Shown piece by piece: positions 16,387 through 24,508 of a DNA stretch of 64,000 bases. Source of the DNA: SB11 sp965222995 (lineage in GTDB: Bacteria > Bacteroidota > Bacteroidia > UBA8524); the NCBI GenBank assembly GCA_965222995.1, contig OZ244977.1, forward strand, positions 1,302,001 to 1,366,000. The letters run 5' to 3'. The first letter of the stretch is position 1; each line of letters opens with the position of its first letter. The translations under genes were made by a program, and so were the position numbers. A model generated the notes under the pieces. The model made no database searches and was not told the origin of the DNA. It saw nothing but the letters and a program-made list of their open reading frames with translations.

Positions 16387-18804
16387 TTGAAGTTTAGATA
16401 TTTTTATATAGTTCTTTTCTCATTTCTGGCATATAATATTTCAGCCCAAAACAAAACAATAGATAGCCTTACAAAACAAGCTGCATTAGAAAAAGATTTA
16501 GAGGCTAAAGCTGATGTGCTAATAGAGTTATCTAAACAGTACAGGTACATATCCACAGACAGTTCTAAGAAAGTAGCAAAGCAAGCATTAAAACTATCAC
16601 AAGAAATTAAGTATAAAGAGGGGGAATGCCGCGCATATTCTTTAATGGGATCTTCATTTCTTCTTCAAGAGAAGGATAGTTTAGCCCTGCACTACTACAA
16701 AAAGGGGTTAAAAATAGCAGAAGAAGAAAAATTAGACCTCGATAGGGCTTCTATTCTTAGCAATATGGGAGCCGTTTATGTAAATCTTGATGAATACGAT
16801 AAGGCAATTTCAAACTTTAAAGAAGCACTGGAAATTGATATCAAGTTTAATAACCTGAAAGGGCAGGCAAGTAGGTTAAACAATATATCTACAATATATC
16901 TAATGCAAAATGATTATAAGAATGCTGTAGATTATATGTTTAAAGGTATTGAATTGTTAAAAAAGGAAGGTGATGAGAGTGGGGTAGGAATGATATATAA
17001 TAACTTGGCATTAGTTTACCAAGACCAAAAAGAATACGATAAAAGTATACGCTATTTAAAAAAAGCTGAAAAAATATTTCTTAAAGAAAAACAAGACAGA
17101 ATTTTACAGATAATCTATACAAACTTAGGAGATAACTATAATGAAATGGGGGATAAGCAAGAGGCAATAAAATATTTGCAAAAAGCTATAACCTATGGAA
17201 ATAAAACTCAAAACCCTTGTATAAACCAGAACTCACTGTACAGCTTAGCAAGAATATTCGTGAATATGGACAAAGTTGATTCTGCTGAAATTATAGCAAA
17301 ACAAGCTTTGCTAGATAATGAAGAGTGCAAAAGTGATGATATCATTATCCCTGAAACCAATATATTACTTAGCGAAATAATGCTTAAAAAAGGTAACTTA
17401 AACGATGCATTAGGTTATGCCAGCAAAGCTTATGAGATGTTACAGGAAGAAAATGTGTATAAACTTGAAAAAAGCATAGCAGCAAAGCTTATTGCAGATA
17501 TTTATACAAAACAAAAAAACTACGAACAGGCTTTATACTACACAAAAATATATTACCAAACACAAGACTCTATACTTAATGAGAGTAATATTAAAGAAAT
17601 AACCAAGCTAGAATCGGAGCATAAATTTGAACTTGAAAAACAAGTTATTGATGCAAAAAATAAAGCTGAAGCACTAATACTGGAAAATAAGGTTAGAGAA
17701 GAGAAAAACCTCAGAAACCTATTCATTATTATAGGTATAGTAGTCCTGATATTTTTAATCATTTTCTACAGACTGGCAATAGCCCGAAAAAAAGCCAATC
17801 AGGAATTAAAAGAAAAAAACACTTTAGTTTTAGAGCAGAAAAAAGAAATAGAAAAAACACATCAAGAGCTTGTAGAGTTATCAGAGCATAAAGAGTTTTT
17901 TACTCAAATGATAGCACATGACTTAAAAAATCCGTTAAATATAATCAATGTGTTTTCAGCACTCCCGCCATCAGCTCAAAACATAAAATTTATTAAGCAA
18001 GCAAGTACACAAATGTATAGCTTGGTAAATAATATGCTTGATGTAAGAAGATTTGAGAATACGGGGCTGGCAATACAAAAAAATGAAGTGAATATTTCTG
18101 AGGTAATAAACGAAGCTATACTAAGAAGCGGTCTATTGTTGCAAACAAAAAGTATAACTACCTCAACTGATGTCGATGAAAGTTTAGTTGCAAAAGCTGA
18201 TAGCGACTTGCTAATCAGAGTACTTGAAAACTTAGTTACAAATGCCGCTAAATACTCAAGCTCCGGAAAGGCAATTAAAATAACAGCTTTGCTAAATAGT
18301 GAAAATAATACCGTTGAATTGAAAGTGATAGATGAAGGTTTTGGGATTCAAGAAGATTCTATACCGCTAATATTTGATAAATATTGGCAGGTAAACCCTA
18401 ATAATAAATCAATATCAGCATCAACAGGGTTGGGACTTGCATTTTGTAAGCTAGTAGTTGAAGCACACGAAGGCACAATTTCAGTAGCATCAGAAATAAA
18501 TGAAGGGACTACCTTTACCATTATGCTTCCTGAAGCGAGCCTACAGACAACCGGCAGCATGAAAGAAAGGGTAGAAGAACTTAATGCTGATGAGATTTTA
18601 CCGAAAGAAAGTTTGAATAACAATATAGTTTTAGAAAGTATAGCATTATTAAAAACTTTAAGGGTTTTTAAGGCCGGAGCTATAAGTACGGCACTTGACA
18701 GTTTAGATGAATATGGAGTAAATAAGGTATGGAAGAGTAAAGTATTGGCAGCGGTTTTTAGTGGAAACCAAAAAGAGTACGACAAGCTAATGGCAATGGT
18801 TTAA
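16387..18804 (+). CDS. TPR sensor histidine kinase
   Basis: A protein of 805 residues from the TTG at 16387 (815 from TTG 16357). A signal-like N-terminus (KFRYFYIVLFSFLAYNISAQ) puts residues 20-435 in the periplasm; they form a long array of tetratricopeptide repeats. A membrane helix (about 442-462) and a coiled coil lead to the HisKA domain with His511 in FFTQMIAHDLKNPLNII, then HATPase_c with Asn619 in NLVTNAAKYS, DEGFGI and TGLGLAFCKL. About 90 helical residues follow the kinase core and match nothing I recognise. The next regulator gene begins three bases downstream, so it is the presumed partner. The periplasmic TPRs probably bind a peptide or protein signal. Confidence 0.9.
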   Translation: MKFRYFYIVLFSFLAYNISAQNKTIDSLTKQAALEKDLEAKADVLIELSKQYRYISTDSSKKVAKQALKLSQEIKYKEGECRAYSLMGSSFLLQEKDSLALHYYKKGLKIAEEEKLDLDRASILSNMGAVYVNLDEYDKAISNFKEALEIDIKFNNLKGQASRLNNISTIYLMQNDYKNAVDYMFKGIELLKKEGDESGVGMIYNNLALVYQDQKEYDKSIRYLKKAEKIFLKEKQDRILQIIYTNLGDNYNEMGDKQEAIKYLQKAITYGNKTQNPCINQNSLYSLARIFVNMDKVDSAEIIAKQALLDNEECKSDDIIIPETNILLSEIMLKKGNLNDALGYASKAYEMLQEENVYKLEKSIAAKLIADIYTKQKNYEQALYYTKIYYQTQDSILNESNIKEITKLESEHKFELEKQVIDAKNKAEALILENKVREEKNLRNLFIIIGIVVLIFLIIFYRLAIARKKANQELKEKNTLVLEQKKEIEKTHQELVELSEHKEFFTQMIAHDLKNPLNIINVFSALPPSAQNIKFIKQASTQMYSLVNNMLDVRRFENTGLAIQKNEVNISEVINEAILRSGLLLQTKSITTSTDVDESLVAKADSDLLIRVLENLVTNAAKYSSSGKAIKITALLNSENNTVELKVIDEGFGIQEDSIPLIFDKYWQVNPNNKSISASTGLGLAFCKLVVEAHEGTISVASEINEGTTFTIMLPEASLQTTGSMKERVEELNADEILPKESLNNNIVLESIALLKTLRVFKAGAISTALDSLDEYGVNKVWKSKVLAAVFSGNQKEYDKLMAMV

Positions 18805-18807
18805 TAA

Positions 18808-19680
18808 ATGCCAAATACAAAAAGGAAAATACTGGTAGCTGATGATGACCCCCTGAACCTGGAAGTAGTTTTGGAATTGCTGGACAGTGAAGAGTATGAA
18901 GTATTGTATGCTAACAATGGTGAAAAGGCTTGCGAAATAGCTGCAAATGAATTTCCCGATTTGATAATATTGGATTGGCAAATGCCTGTAATGGATGGGA
19001 TAGAAGTAATTGAAGAGCTTATAAGCCAACCAAAAACCAATGAAATTCCTATTATAGTTGCTACCGGAATAATGACCGCTGTAGAAAACCTTAGTACAGC
19101 ACTTGAAAAAGGAGCAACAGATTTTTTAAGTAAACCTTTTAATGCCATTGAGTTTAAAGCGAGAGTTGGGGCATGCTTAAGATTAAAAGCTCAAAACGAT
19201 GAGTTAAAAGAATACCATATAAAAGAAAATCAGTTTATAAAAGAAACCCTTGAATTAAAAGAAAGGGAACTAAACTCAATAGCAATCTTTGATTTTGAAA
19301 AGAGTCAACTGCTTAAAAAAATAGTTGATGATTTGCAGAAAATTGAAAACAAATCAGAAGGAGAGATAGCCACTGATTTAAAAGAACTTAAAAGAAAAGC
19401 AAACTCACAGATAAACTTTGAAAAAAGTTGGGACAACTTTAAAAAACATTTTGAGCAAGTACATAGTGCTTTTTTTGAGAGGTTACTTAGAAAACACCCC
19501 ACCGTTAACCCTAACGACCTTAGGTTATGTGCTTACTTAAAAATAGGTTTAGATAACATGGAAATGAGCCGCTTGCTAAGTATTGAAACAGGCTCAGTAC
19601 GTAAGTCATTACATAGGCTAAAGCTGAAACTAAACTTAAAACCTGAAGATGTGTTGAGAGAGTATATTAATGCTATTTAG
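18808..19680 (+). CDS. response regulator, REC_b-coiled coil-HTH
   Basis: A 290-residue regulator. The receiver (5-125) has the acidic pocket ADDDP, phospho-Asp56 in LIILDWQMPVMDG, Thr73/Thr77 region and the Lys in DFLSKPF. A coiled coil (about 128-185) leads to a C-terminal domain with FFERLLRKHP and LCAYLKIGLDNMEMSRLL, then a recognition-like helix SVRKSLHRLKLKLNL; this is the LuxR/GerE-like HTH common behind receivers or TPRs in Bacteroidota. The ATG is three bases after the kinase stop, so it is cotranscribed. It is paralogous to the second half of the protein encoded at 19802. Confidence 0.9.
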   Translation: MPNTKRKILVADDDPLNLEVVLELLDSEEYEVLYANNGEKACEIAANEFPDLIILDWQMPVMDGIEVIEELISQPKTNEIPIIVATGIMTAVENLSTALEKGATDFLSKPFNAIEFKARVGACLRLKAQNDELKEYHIKENQFIKETLELKERELNSIAIFDFEKSQLLKKIVDDLQKIENKSEGEIATDLKELKRKANSQINFEKSWDNFKKHFEQVHSAFFERLLRKHPTVNPNDLRLCAYLKIGLDNMEMSRLLSIETGSVRKSLHRLKLKLNLKPEDVLREYINAI

Positions 19681-19697
19681 CAAAAAAGCTAAAACTC

Positions 19698-19741
19698 TGT
19701 CTACTCATTGTCTCACACGTGTCCACGTAATGTCTACTCCA
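19698..19741 (+). promoter_or_regulatory. four TGTCTAC-type direct repeats at 11-bp period
   Basis: Heptamers TGTCTAC, TGTCTCA, TGTCCAC and TGTCTAC begin at 19698, 19709, 19720 and 19731, an exact 11-bp period, so all lie on one face of the helix. The last begins 38 bp before the -7 box of the gene at 19802. The layout of seven bases plus a four-base gap is that of the enterobacterial pho box (TGTCATA repeats) and of OmpR/PhoB-type sites in general. The same motif recurs at 21220. Confidence 0.7.
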
Positions 19742-19768
19742 ATATTCTTGCAAAAATTATTGTGTCTA

Positions 19769-19776
19769 TACTTTCG
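19769..19776 (+). promoter_or_regulatory. promoter -7 box of REC-REC-HTH gene
   Basis: TACTTTCG, the same sequence as the kinase gene's -7 box, lies 26 bases before the ATG at 19802. A TTG at 19748-19750 is 18 bases upstream, a slightly short -33 spacing, as expected where an activator helps the polymerase. Confidence 0.5.
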
Positions 19777-19801
19777 TACTCAAGTTAAAAAAGTTAAAAT
19801 A

Positions 19802-21061
19802 ATGAGCACAATAACTAAAATTCTTATTATTGAGGACGACCCATGTTATAGATTCATATTAGAGCGTTTTTTAAAAGAGTTTTCACAAAACCTATCTATA
19901 CATAGCAGTGCTGAAAGTGCAATAGCCACCATAGAAAGAGGAGAAAAGTTTGATGTTATTCTCTCTGATTTCAATTTACCCGGTAGAAATGGTGATTTCT
20001 TATTAAAAAAGTTACGTGACCGAGGCGATGATACACCCTATATAATACTATCAGGGAATACTGATATATGTGAAGACAGCTTGGGTATACGCAGCATGGT
20101 AAACAAAATACTTAACAAGGCTGAAGTATGTAAAGATGAACTGATTACTATTATCAAAAGCGTTTTGGCTTTAGCAGTAAGTATAGAAGGGAATAAGAAA
20201 AAAATACTAGTTGCTGACGATGACCCGCTAAACATTGAAACAGTAGAAAGTTTCTTAGATGATTCTGTTTATGAAGTAATATCAACAAAAAACGGGAAAA
20301 GAGCTTATGAGTTGGCTGAGAGGGAATTGCCGGATTTAATTATACTGGATTGGAAAATGCCGGTTATGGGAGGAATTGAGGCAGCAGGTATTATATCTTC
20401 AAACCCACTAACAAAAGATGTACCTATAATAATGTCTACCGATGTAATGACTAAGGTAGAGCACTTAGAAAAAGCGCTGGATAACGGAGTAGCTGATTTT
20501 TTAAGTAAACCTTTTGATAGGGTTGAGTTTAGGGCAAGGCTAAATGCCAGTTTAAGGCTTAAAGCACAGAACGATGAAATTAGAGAGCTATTAAGTCAAG
20601 AGAAAAAGCATTTTAAAGAAGCACTTGAGCTTAAAGAGAAGGAGCTAAGTACAATTGCGATATACGATTATGAAAAAAACTTACTTCTAGAGAAAGTAGC
20701 AGTTGAAATTAGGAAAATAGAAGACAGAATGAAAATTAAAGGCTGTAATATAGAAGTATTACAAAACCTTCGTAAAAAATTACGGTACCAACTAAACCTT
20801 GAAGGTAGCTGGCGAAAATTCAGGAAACATTTTGAGCAAGTTCACTCATCATTTTTCGAAAGATTACAAAAAAAGCATCCGGCATTAAATCCCAATGATA
20901 TAAAAATATGCGCCTACATTAAAACAGGCTTGGATAATGCAGAAATGAGCCAATTAGTTGGTATTGAAACTTCATCAGTACGCAAGGCATTAAACAGGTT
21001 AAAACAAAAACTAAGACTATCAAACCATATAGGTTTAAGGGAATATATACAAACATTATAA
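19802..21061 (+). CDS. double-receiver response regulator, REC_a-REC_b-HTH
   Basis: A 419-residue regulator. The frame is open upstream, but the promoter at 19769 and the usual receiver start MSTITKILIIEDDP fix the ATG at 19802. REC_a (4-125) has phospho-Asp56 in VILSDFNLPGRNG; REC_b (133-255) has Asp183 in IILDWKMPVMGG and the DFLSKPF lysine; then coiled coil and the same C-terminal HTH as the protein at 18808. REC_a is a close paralogue of the single receiver at 21301, and REC_b-HTH of the 18808 protein, so the gene looks like a fusion of those two modules. Both Asp are intact, allowing dual input. Confidence 0.9.
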   Translation: MSTITKILIIEDDPCYRFILERFLKEFSQNLSIHSSAESAIATIERGEKFDVILSDFNLPGRNGDFLLKKLRDRGDDTPYIILSGNTDICEDSLGIRSMVNKILNKAEVCKDELITIIKSVLALAVSIEGNKKKILVADDDPLNIETVESFLDDSVYEVISTKNGKRAYELAERELPDLIILDWKMPVMGGIEAAGIISSNPLTKDVPIIMSTDVMTKVEHLEKALDNGVADFLSKPFDRVEFRARLNASLRLKAQNDEIRELLSQEKKHFKEALELKEKELSTIAIYDYEKNLLLEKVAVEIRKIEDRMKIKGCNIEVLQNLRKKLRYQLNLEGSWRKFRKHFEQVHSSFFERLQKKHPALNPNDIKICAYIKTGLDNAEMSQLVGIETSSVRKALNRLKQKLRLSNHIGLREYIQTL

Positions 21062-21112
21062 GCGGTTATTCCATAGGGCAATTGATGAGCTTTGCACTGT
21101 TCAGTAAAGCAA

Positions 21113-21145
21113 CACTACTTAATAATGTCCACTATTAAAGTAGTG
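21113..21145 (+). repeat. AT-rich hairpin after REC-REC-HTH gene
   Basis: Arms CACTACTTAATA (21113-21124) and TATTAAAGTAGTG (21133-21145) pair with one bulged base and an eight-base loop. It sits directly before the terminator hairpin at 21146, so the 3' untranslated region would fold into two adjacent stems. Confidence 0.5.
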
Positions 21146-21180
21146 CACCCTTTAGCGTTGGGAAACGCAAAGGGTGTTTA
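21146..21180 (+). terminator. terminator after REC-REC-HTH gene
   Basis: Stem of 13 pairs, CACCCTTT-A-GCGTT (21146-21159, one bulged A) with AACGCAAAGGGTG (21164-21176), a GGGA loop, then a short T-rich run. It separates this gene from the single-receiver gene, which has its own promoter. Confidence 0.7.
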
Positions 21181-21219
21181 AAGCTTTGTTTATTAATAGT
21201 ATATAACTAATTTCAAGGG

Positions 21220-21241
21220 TGTCTACACATTGTCTACGCTT
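21220..21241 (+). promoter_or_regulatory. two TGTCTAC direct repeats at 11-bp period
   Basis: TGTCTAC begins at 21220 and again at 21231, with the four bases ACAT between. The second copy begins 38 bp before the -7 box at 21269, the same distance as at the 19698 site. Both sites therefore look like one activator's binding site placed at about -50 to -40. Confidence 0.7.
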
Positions 21242-21268
21242 AAATTTTTCAGCACCAAAAACAGCCCG

Positions 21269-21276
21269 TATGTTTG
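21269..21276 (+). promoter_or_regulatory. promoter -7 box of single-receiver gene
   Basis: TATGTTTG matches TAnnTTTG exactly and lies 25 bases before the ATG at 21301. No good -33 element is visible, which fits dependence on the repeats at 21220. It excludes the upstream TTG at 21274 as the start. Confidence 0.6.
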
Positions 21277-21300
21277 TATCACTGTTATAAGGAATCACAC

Positions 21301-21720
21301 ATGTCAGCTATTAAATTATTACTTGTTGAAGACGACCCTTGCTACAGAATGATACTGGGGTTGTTTTTAAAAGATTATACGCAAAGTATTACGGTGCACC
21401 ATTCTTCGGAAAGTGCTGTAGAAGCTATAGACAATGGTGAGAAGTTTGATTTGATAATATCAGATTATAATCTTCCTGGGAAAAACGGCGATTTTTTGCT
21501 GAAAAAATTACGAAGCCAAGGAGATAATACTCCATATATAATACTTAGTGCTAATGAAGATGTGGAAGAAGAAAGCCCGGAAATAAAAAATCTGGTAAAC
21601 GAAGTGTTGGTAAAAGCTTCAGTATGTAGAGAAGAACTGGTATCATCAATAGAAAGTTTATTAAGTAATACGAAAAAGAAATTAGACTTGTTAAAGTCGC
21701 CAATAACATCGGCCATATAG
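21301..21720 (+). CDS. single-domain response regulator (REC_a)
   Basis: A 139-residue stand-alone receiver: acidic pair in LLVEDDPCYR, phospho-Asp55 in LIISDYNLPGKNG, Ser in PYIILSAN and a late Lys in VLVKAS. It has no output domain, so it should act by protein contact, as a phosphate sink, or as a relay intermediate. It aligns along its whole length with the first receiver of the 419-residue regulator upstream (shared CYR, ESA, NGDFLLKKLR and TPYIILS). It has its own promoter and 11-bp repeat site and ends before a strong terminator. Confidence 0.9.
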   Translation: MSAIKLLLVEDDPCYRMILGLFLKDYTQSITVHHSSESAVEAIDNGEKFDLIISDYNLPGKNGDFLLKKLRSQGDNTPYIILSANEDVEEESPEIKNLVNEVLVKASVCREELVSSIESLLSNTKKKLDLLKSPITSAI

Positions 21721-21836
21721 CAAGCAAAAAAATCTCACTCCTAAATAGCAAATACGTGAGAGCCTATGGATCGGTCGGGAGACAAGATTCTAACACTACA
21801 GTTTCATAAAGATTAAAATGTAGTTTATGTGTGTTA

Positions 21837-21862
21837 AACCGCCTTCGGGCGGTTTTTATTTT
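21837..21862 (+). terminator. terminator, convergent REC and MscS genes
   Basis: Stem AACCGCC (21837-21843) and GGCGGTT (21848-21854) closed by a TTCG tetraloop, then TTTATTTTT. The T-run contains the stop codon of the MscS gene on the opposite strand. Confidence 0.85.
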
Positions 21863-22743
21863 TCATTGGCACTATGAGTTGTAATTTCAAATGTGGCTGA
21901 AGCAAACTGTATTTTGTTTTCACTGTTTTCAACCTCCCTCAAAATGCGTGAAAAAATCTTGTCTTTAGTACTACGGCGGGCTTTATAGTCTGTTATATAT
22001 CTAATAGTATACTCTACCCAGTTATCAGTTAGTACCAGTGTAACCATTGGTTCGGTTTGGGCATCTTCAATACGGTATTTGTGTACCATACTATCCCATG
22101 TCTTTTCCGATTTTTTGGTATAATCACCCACAATATCTTGGGTAATTTCTAAAAATATTTTTCGTGCCAGTTCATAATCGCTACCATATTTAATAGCTAC
22201 TTTAATTTCGTCCCACAAAAAAGGGAAATCGCTGTTAAAATTATAAATAGGCTCTTTAAAAACGTAGCTGTTGGCAACCTTCACAATTCTTCCGTTATAT
22301 AAAGTACCGTCTATCCATTTACCCGTTTCCATTAGCGTTGTGCGTAAGGGGCTAATATCTATCACATCACCCACAATATCTTTTATTTCAACTCTGTCGC
22401 CTACTTTGTAGTACTCCCTAAACATAAGTGCCAGCCAACCTGCCAAACTGGTAATAATTTCTTGCAAGGCAAAAGCAATGCCTACTCCCACAGCACCAAC
22501 CAATACCGTTAAGCTACTTAGTTTACTACTAAATGTAGTTATAATAATTAGTACGCCTAGAATATAACCTATAAGCGTAGTGGCTTTGCGGGTTTTATAA
22601 AGCGCATCGGTATCTTGTATGCTGCGTGCCAACAATCTTTTCACAAAACGCAACACTACCCAAAGTACCACTAAAGAAGCGATAACCCATATAAGCTTTT
22701 GCTGCATTTCATGCGATAGCCACTTTTCAAAGTCAATATTCAT
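21856..22743 (-). CDS. MscS family mechanosensitive channel
   Basis: A small-conductance mechanosensitive channel, 295 residues from the ATG at 22743 (a TTG three codons upstream is less likely). Three membrane helices: about 13-35, 55-75 and the pore-lining Gly/Ala-rich LVGAVGVGIAFALQEIITSL (about 82-105), followed by the beta domain with GDRVEIKDIVGDVIDISPLRTTLMET and a C-terminal alpha/beta domain. It should release solutes on osmotic downshock. It ends within the terminator of the receiver gene. Confidence 0.88.
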   Translation of the reverse strand: MNIDFEKWLSHEMQQKLIWVIASLVVLWVVLRFVKRLLARSIQDTDALYKTRKATTLIGYILGVLIIITTFSSKLSSLTVLVGAVGVGIAFALQEIITSLAGWLALMFREYYKVGDRVEIKDIVGDVIDISPLRTTLMETGKWIDGTLYNGRIVKVANSYVFKEPIYNFNSDFPFLWDEIKVAIKYGSDYELARKIFLEITQDIVGDYTKKSEKTWDSMVHKYRIEDAQTEPMVTLVLTDNWVEYTIRYITDYKARRSTKDKIFSRILREVENSENKIQFASATFEITTHSANEK

Positions 22744-22850
22744 GTACTTCAAAAATACTGCTTTGGATGATAGGTTCAGGTTTTAAGTTTCAAGTTTTCT
22801 GTTTGATATGAGGTATTAGATGTCTATATTGCTAGTAGCTAAAGCTATAT

Positions 22851-23726
22851 CTAATGTGCTTTATGTTTGGGCTCGTATATTAAACGGATAAATGAACTAA
22901 ACCGTTGGTTTTCTCTTTTAATGGGTATTCCCGTTACTATACCTACTAGTAAATTGTCTGCAATACTTAAGCGCATTTGTGGGCGAATGGTCATGTCAAA
23001 ATCATTGTTTGAGAATTCTTTATTTAGCTCAACCCCAATAAAGTTTTTTGTTCCCGAAATCATATAATGAAAGTTGCTGTTAAAGCTATATGTTGTATAA
23101 AACTCGTTAGTCTCAAAGTCTTGTTCAATTTCAGGCCCAGTATAAACCAAAGTATGAAAGTTAGTACCCCATCTTTTTGCTGCAACTAAAAAAGGGTTAT
23201 ATATATTACCTGTTAAAGAAATGCCCTGATTGTATTGGTTAAAAGGAGGAAGTGTTAACTCATTTAGGTAGCCAATAGCCAATGAAGTGCTATGCTTTTC
23301 AGATACATAAAAAGACCATTGTAGGGCTGTTTTTATACCATTAAGCTTACTTGATGGTTTTGTTTTAGAAGAATCACTTGGGTTAGAATAATAAAACGTA
23401 AAAGGCAGCTCAAACTCAACACCAAGTCGGTTTATTGGGGCAAACTCATACTCTATAAGAGCATCATAACTATCATAAGTGTTATTATCAGTAAGCCCAA
23501 TTCCCACGTTCCATTCTTTTTCACCCTTTCGTGCACCTAAGTCCCTAATTAAGTCTATATACAAAGGTTCTGCATGCAGCACTTTGTCTATGCCTTTCAC
23601 TTGTTCGGTTTCAGCTATATATAAGCTATCCAAAATTTTGTCGGTACTATCCTGTTGTTGAGAATATATATTGAAAGAAATACTTATAAAAAGCAGTGTG
23701 AAACTGGTGGTTAGTGTTGTTTTCAT
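22851..23726 (-). CDS. HAEPLYID family outer-membrane protein
   Basis: A 291-residue exported protein: signal peptide 1-22 (ending YSQ), then HAEPLYIDLIRDLGARKGEKEW at about 51-72, which is the signature that names the HAEPLYID family, and beta strands to the end with aromatic termini (VEFELPFTFYY, SFIRLIYEPK), consistent with a small outer-membrane barrel. Function is not established. It is divergent from a DtxR-type repressor gene whose operator (23812-23827) lies in the shared spacer, and close to an Nramp transporter, which points to divalent metal passage or sensing at the outer membrane. Confidence 0.8.
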   Translation of the reverse strand: MKTTLTTSFTLLFISISFNIYSQQQDSTDKILDSLYIAETEQVKGIDKVLHAEPLYIDLIRDLGARKGEKEWNVGIGLTDNNTYDSYDALIEYEFAPINRLGVEFELPFTFYYSNPSDSSKTKPSSKLNGIKTALQWSFYVSEKHSTSLAIGYLNELTLPPFNQYNQGISLTGNIYNPFLVAAKRWGTNFHTLVYTGPEIEQDFETNEFYTTYSFNSNFHYMISGTKNFIGVELNKEFSNNDFDMTIRPQMRLSIADNLLVGIVTGIPIKRENQRFSSFIRLIYEPKHKAH

Positions 23727-23811
23727 ATAACTCCGTAGCTTGTCAAAAGAAATGCCAAAGGATAGGAAAAAGTGAAATTTAACTTTTAAACAATATACAG
23801 TTTAATTAAAA

Positions 23812-23827
23812 TTTAGGCTAATCTAAA
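23812..23827. promoter_or_regulatory. DtxR-type operator
   Basis: TTTAGGCTAATCTAAA has the symmetric arms TTTAG and CTAAA around a six-base centre, like the TTAGGTTAGSCTAACCTAA sites of DtxR and IdeR. It covers the -33 region of the promoter at 23836 and lies in the spacer shared with the divergent HAEPLYID gene, so the repressor probably controls itself and the metal genes. Confidence 0.6.
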
Positions 23828-23835
23828 AATATTTT

Positions 23836-23843
23836 TATTTTTG
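23836..23843 (+). promoter_or_regulatory. promoter -7 box of DtxR-type gene
   Basis: TATTTTTG matches TAnnTTTG exactly. Its G lies only six bases before the ATG at 23849, so the transcript may be leaderless or nearly so. Confidence 0.6.
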
Positions 23844-23848
23844 CCTTA

Positions 23849-24505
23849 ATGTTTAGCTTCACAGAAGAAAATTATTTAAAGGCAATCTTCAAGCACTCAC
23901 AAAAAGAAGATGGAGAGGTGAGTACCAACAGTATTGCCGAAGAACTGAATACTAAAGCAGCGTCAGTAACAGATATGTTGCGTAAATTATCAGATAAAGG
24001 GCTTGTAAATTATGAGAAATACAAAGGGGTAACCCTTACTAAAGCTGGAAGAAGTATAGCAGTATCTACTATACGCAAACACAGGTTGTGGGAAGTGTTT
24101 TTATGTGAAAAACTTAATTTCAACTGGGATGAAGTGCACGAAGTTGCTGAACAGTTAGAGCATATACATAGCGATTTGTTAATAGACCGATTGGATGACT
24201 TTTTAGATAACCCTAAAATAGACCCTCACGGAGATGCAATACCCAACAAAAAAGGGGAGTTTCCTATTGAGGAACAACTTTGTGTTAGCGATGCTAAAAT
24301 AGGAGTAAAATATACCATAAGCGGAGTAAGTGCTGAGGATAATAACTTTTTAAAGTATCTGGATAAGCTAAATATAAAACTGGGCTTAGCCTTTGAAATT
24401 GAAGAACGCTTTGATTTTGATGAATCTATGCAGATTAAAATAGAAGGGAAGCGCAATTTACAAATCAGTAAAGAAGTAGCACAAAACTTATTTGTTACAC
24501 CCTAA
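23849..24505 (+). CDS. DtxR/MntR family metal-dependent repressor
   Basis: A 218-residue regulator. The start FTEENYLKAIFKHSQ and the winged helix with VSTNSIAEELNTKAASVTDMLRKL (about 25-48) are those of the DtxR/MntR family; the dimer and metal-binding domain follows (RKHRLWEVFL, HEVAEQLEHIHSDLLIDRLDDFL, DPHGDAIP, about 72-135), and a C-terminal FeoA/SH3-like domain (about 145-215). It represses metal uptake genes when Mn or Fe is bound. It starts the operon with the Nramp transporter three bases downstream. Confidence 0.92.
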   Translation: MFSFTEENYLKAIFKHSQKEDGEVSTNSIAEELNTKAASVTDMLRKLSDKGLVNYEKYKGVTLTKAGRSIAVSTIRKHRLWEVFLCEKLNFNWDEVHEVAEQLEHIHSDLLIDRLDDFLDNPKIDPHGDAIPNKKGEFPIEEQLCVSDAKIGVKYTISGVSAEDNNFLKYLDKLNIKLGLAFEIEERFDFDESMQIKIEGKRNLQISKEVAQNLFVTP

Positions 24506-24508
24506 GCA

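Noticed and set aside
19670..19801. 44 open codons upstream of the REC-REC-HTH gene
   Set aside because: They overlap the end of the preceding gene, span the operator repeats and the promoter at 19769, and do not look like protein; the receiver begins at 19802.
22815..22830. Another TGTCTA site like the response-regulator operators
   Set aside because: Single copy without an 11-bp partner and not near a promoter in the right orientation; the same is true of the one near 31394.
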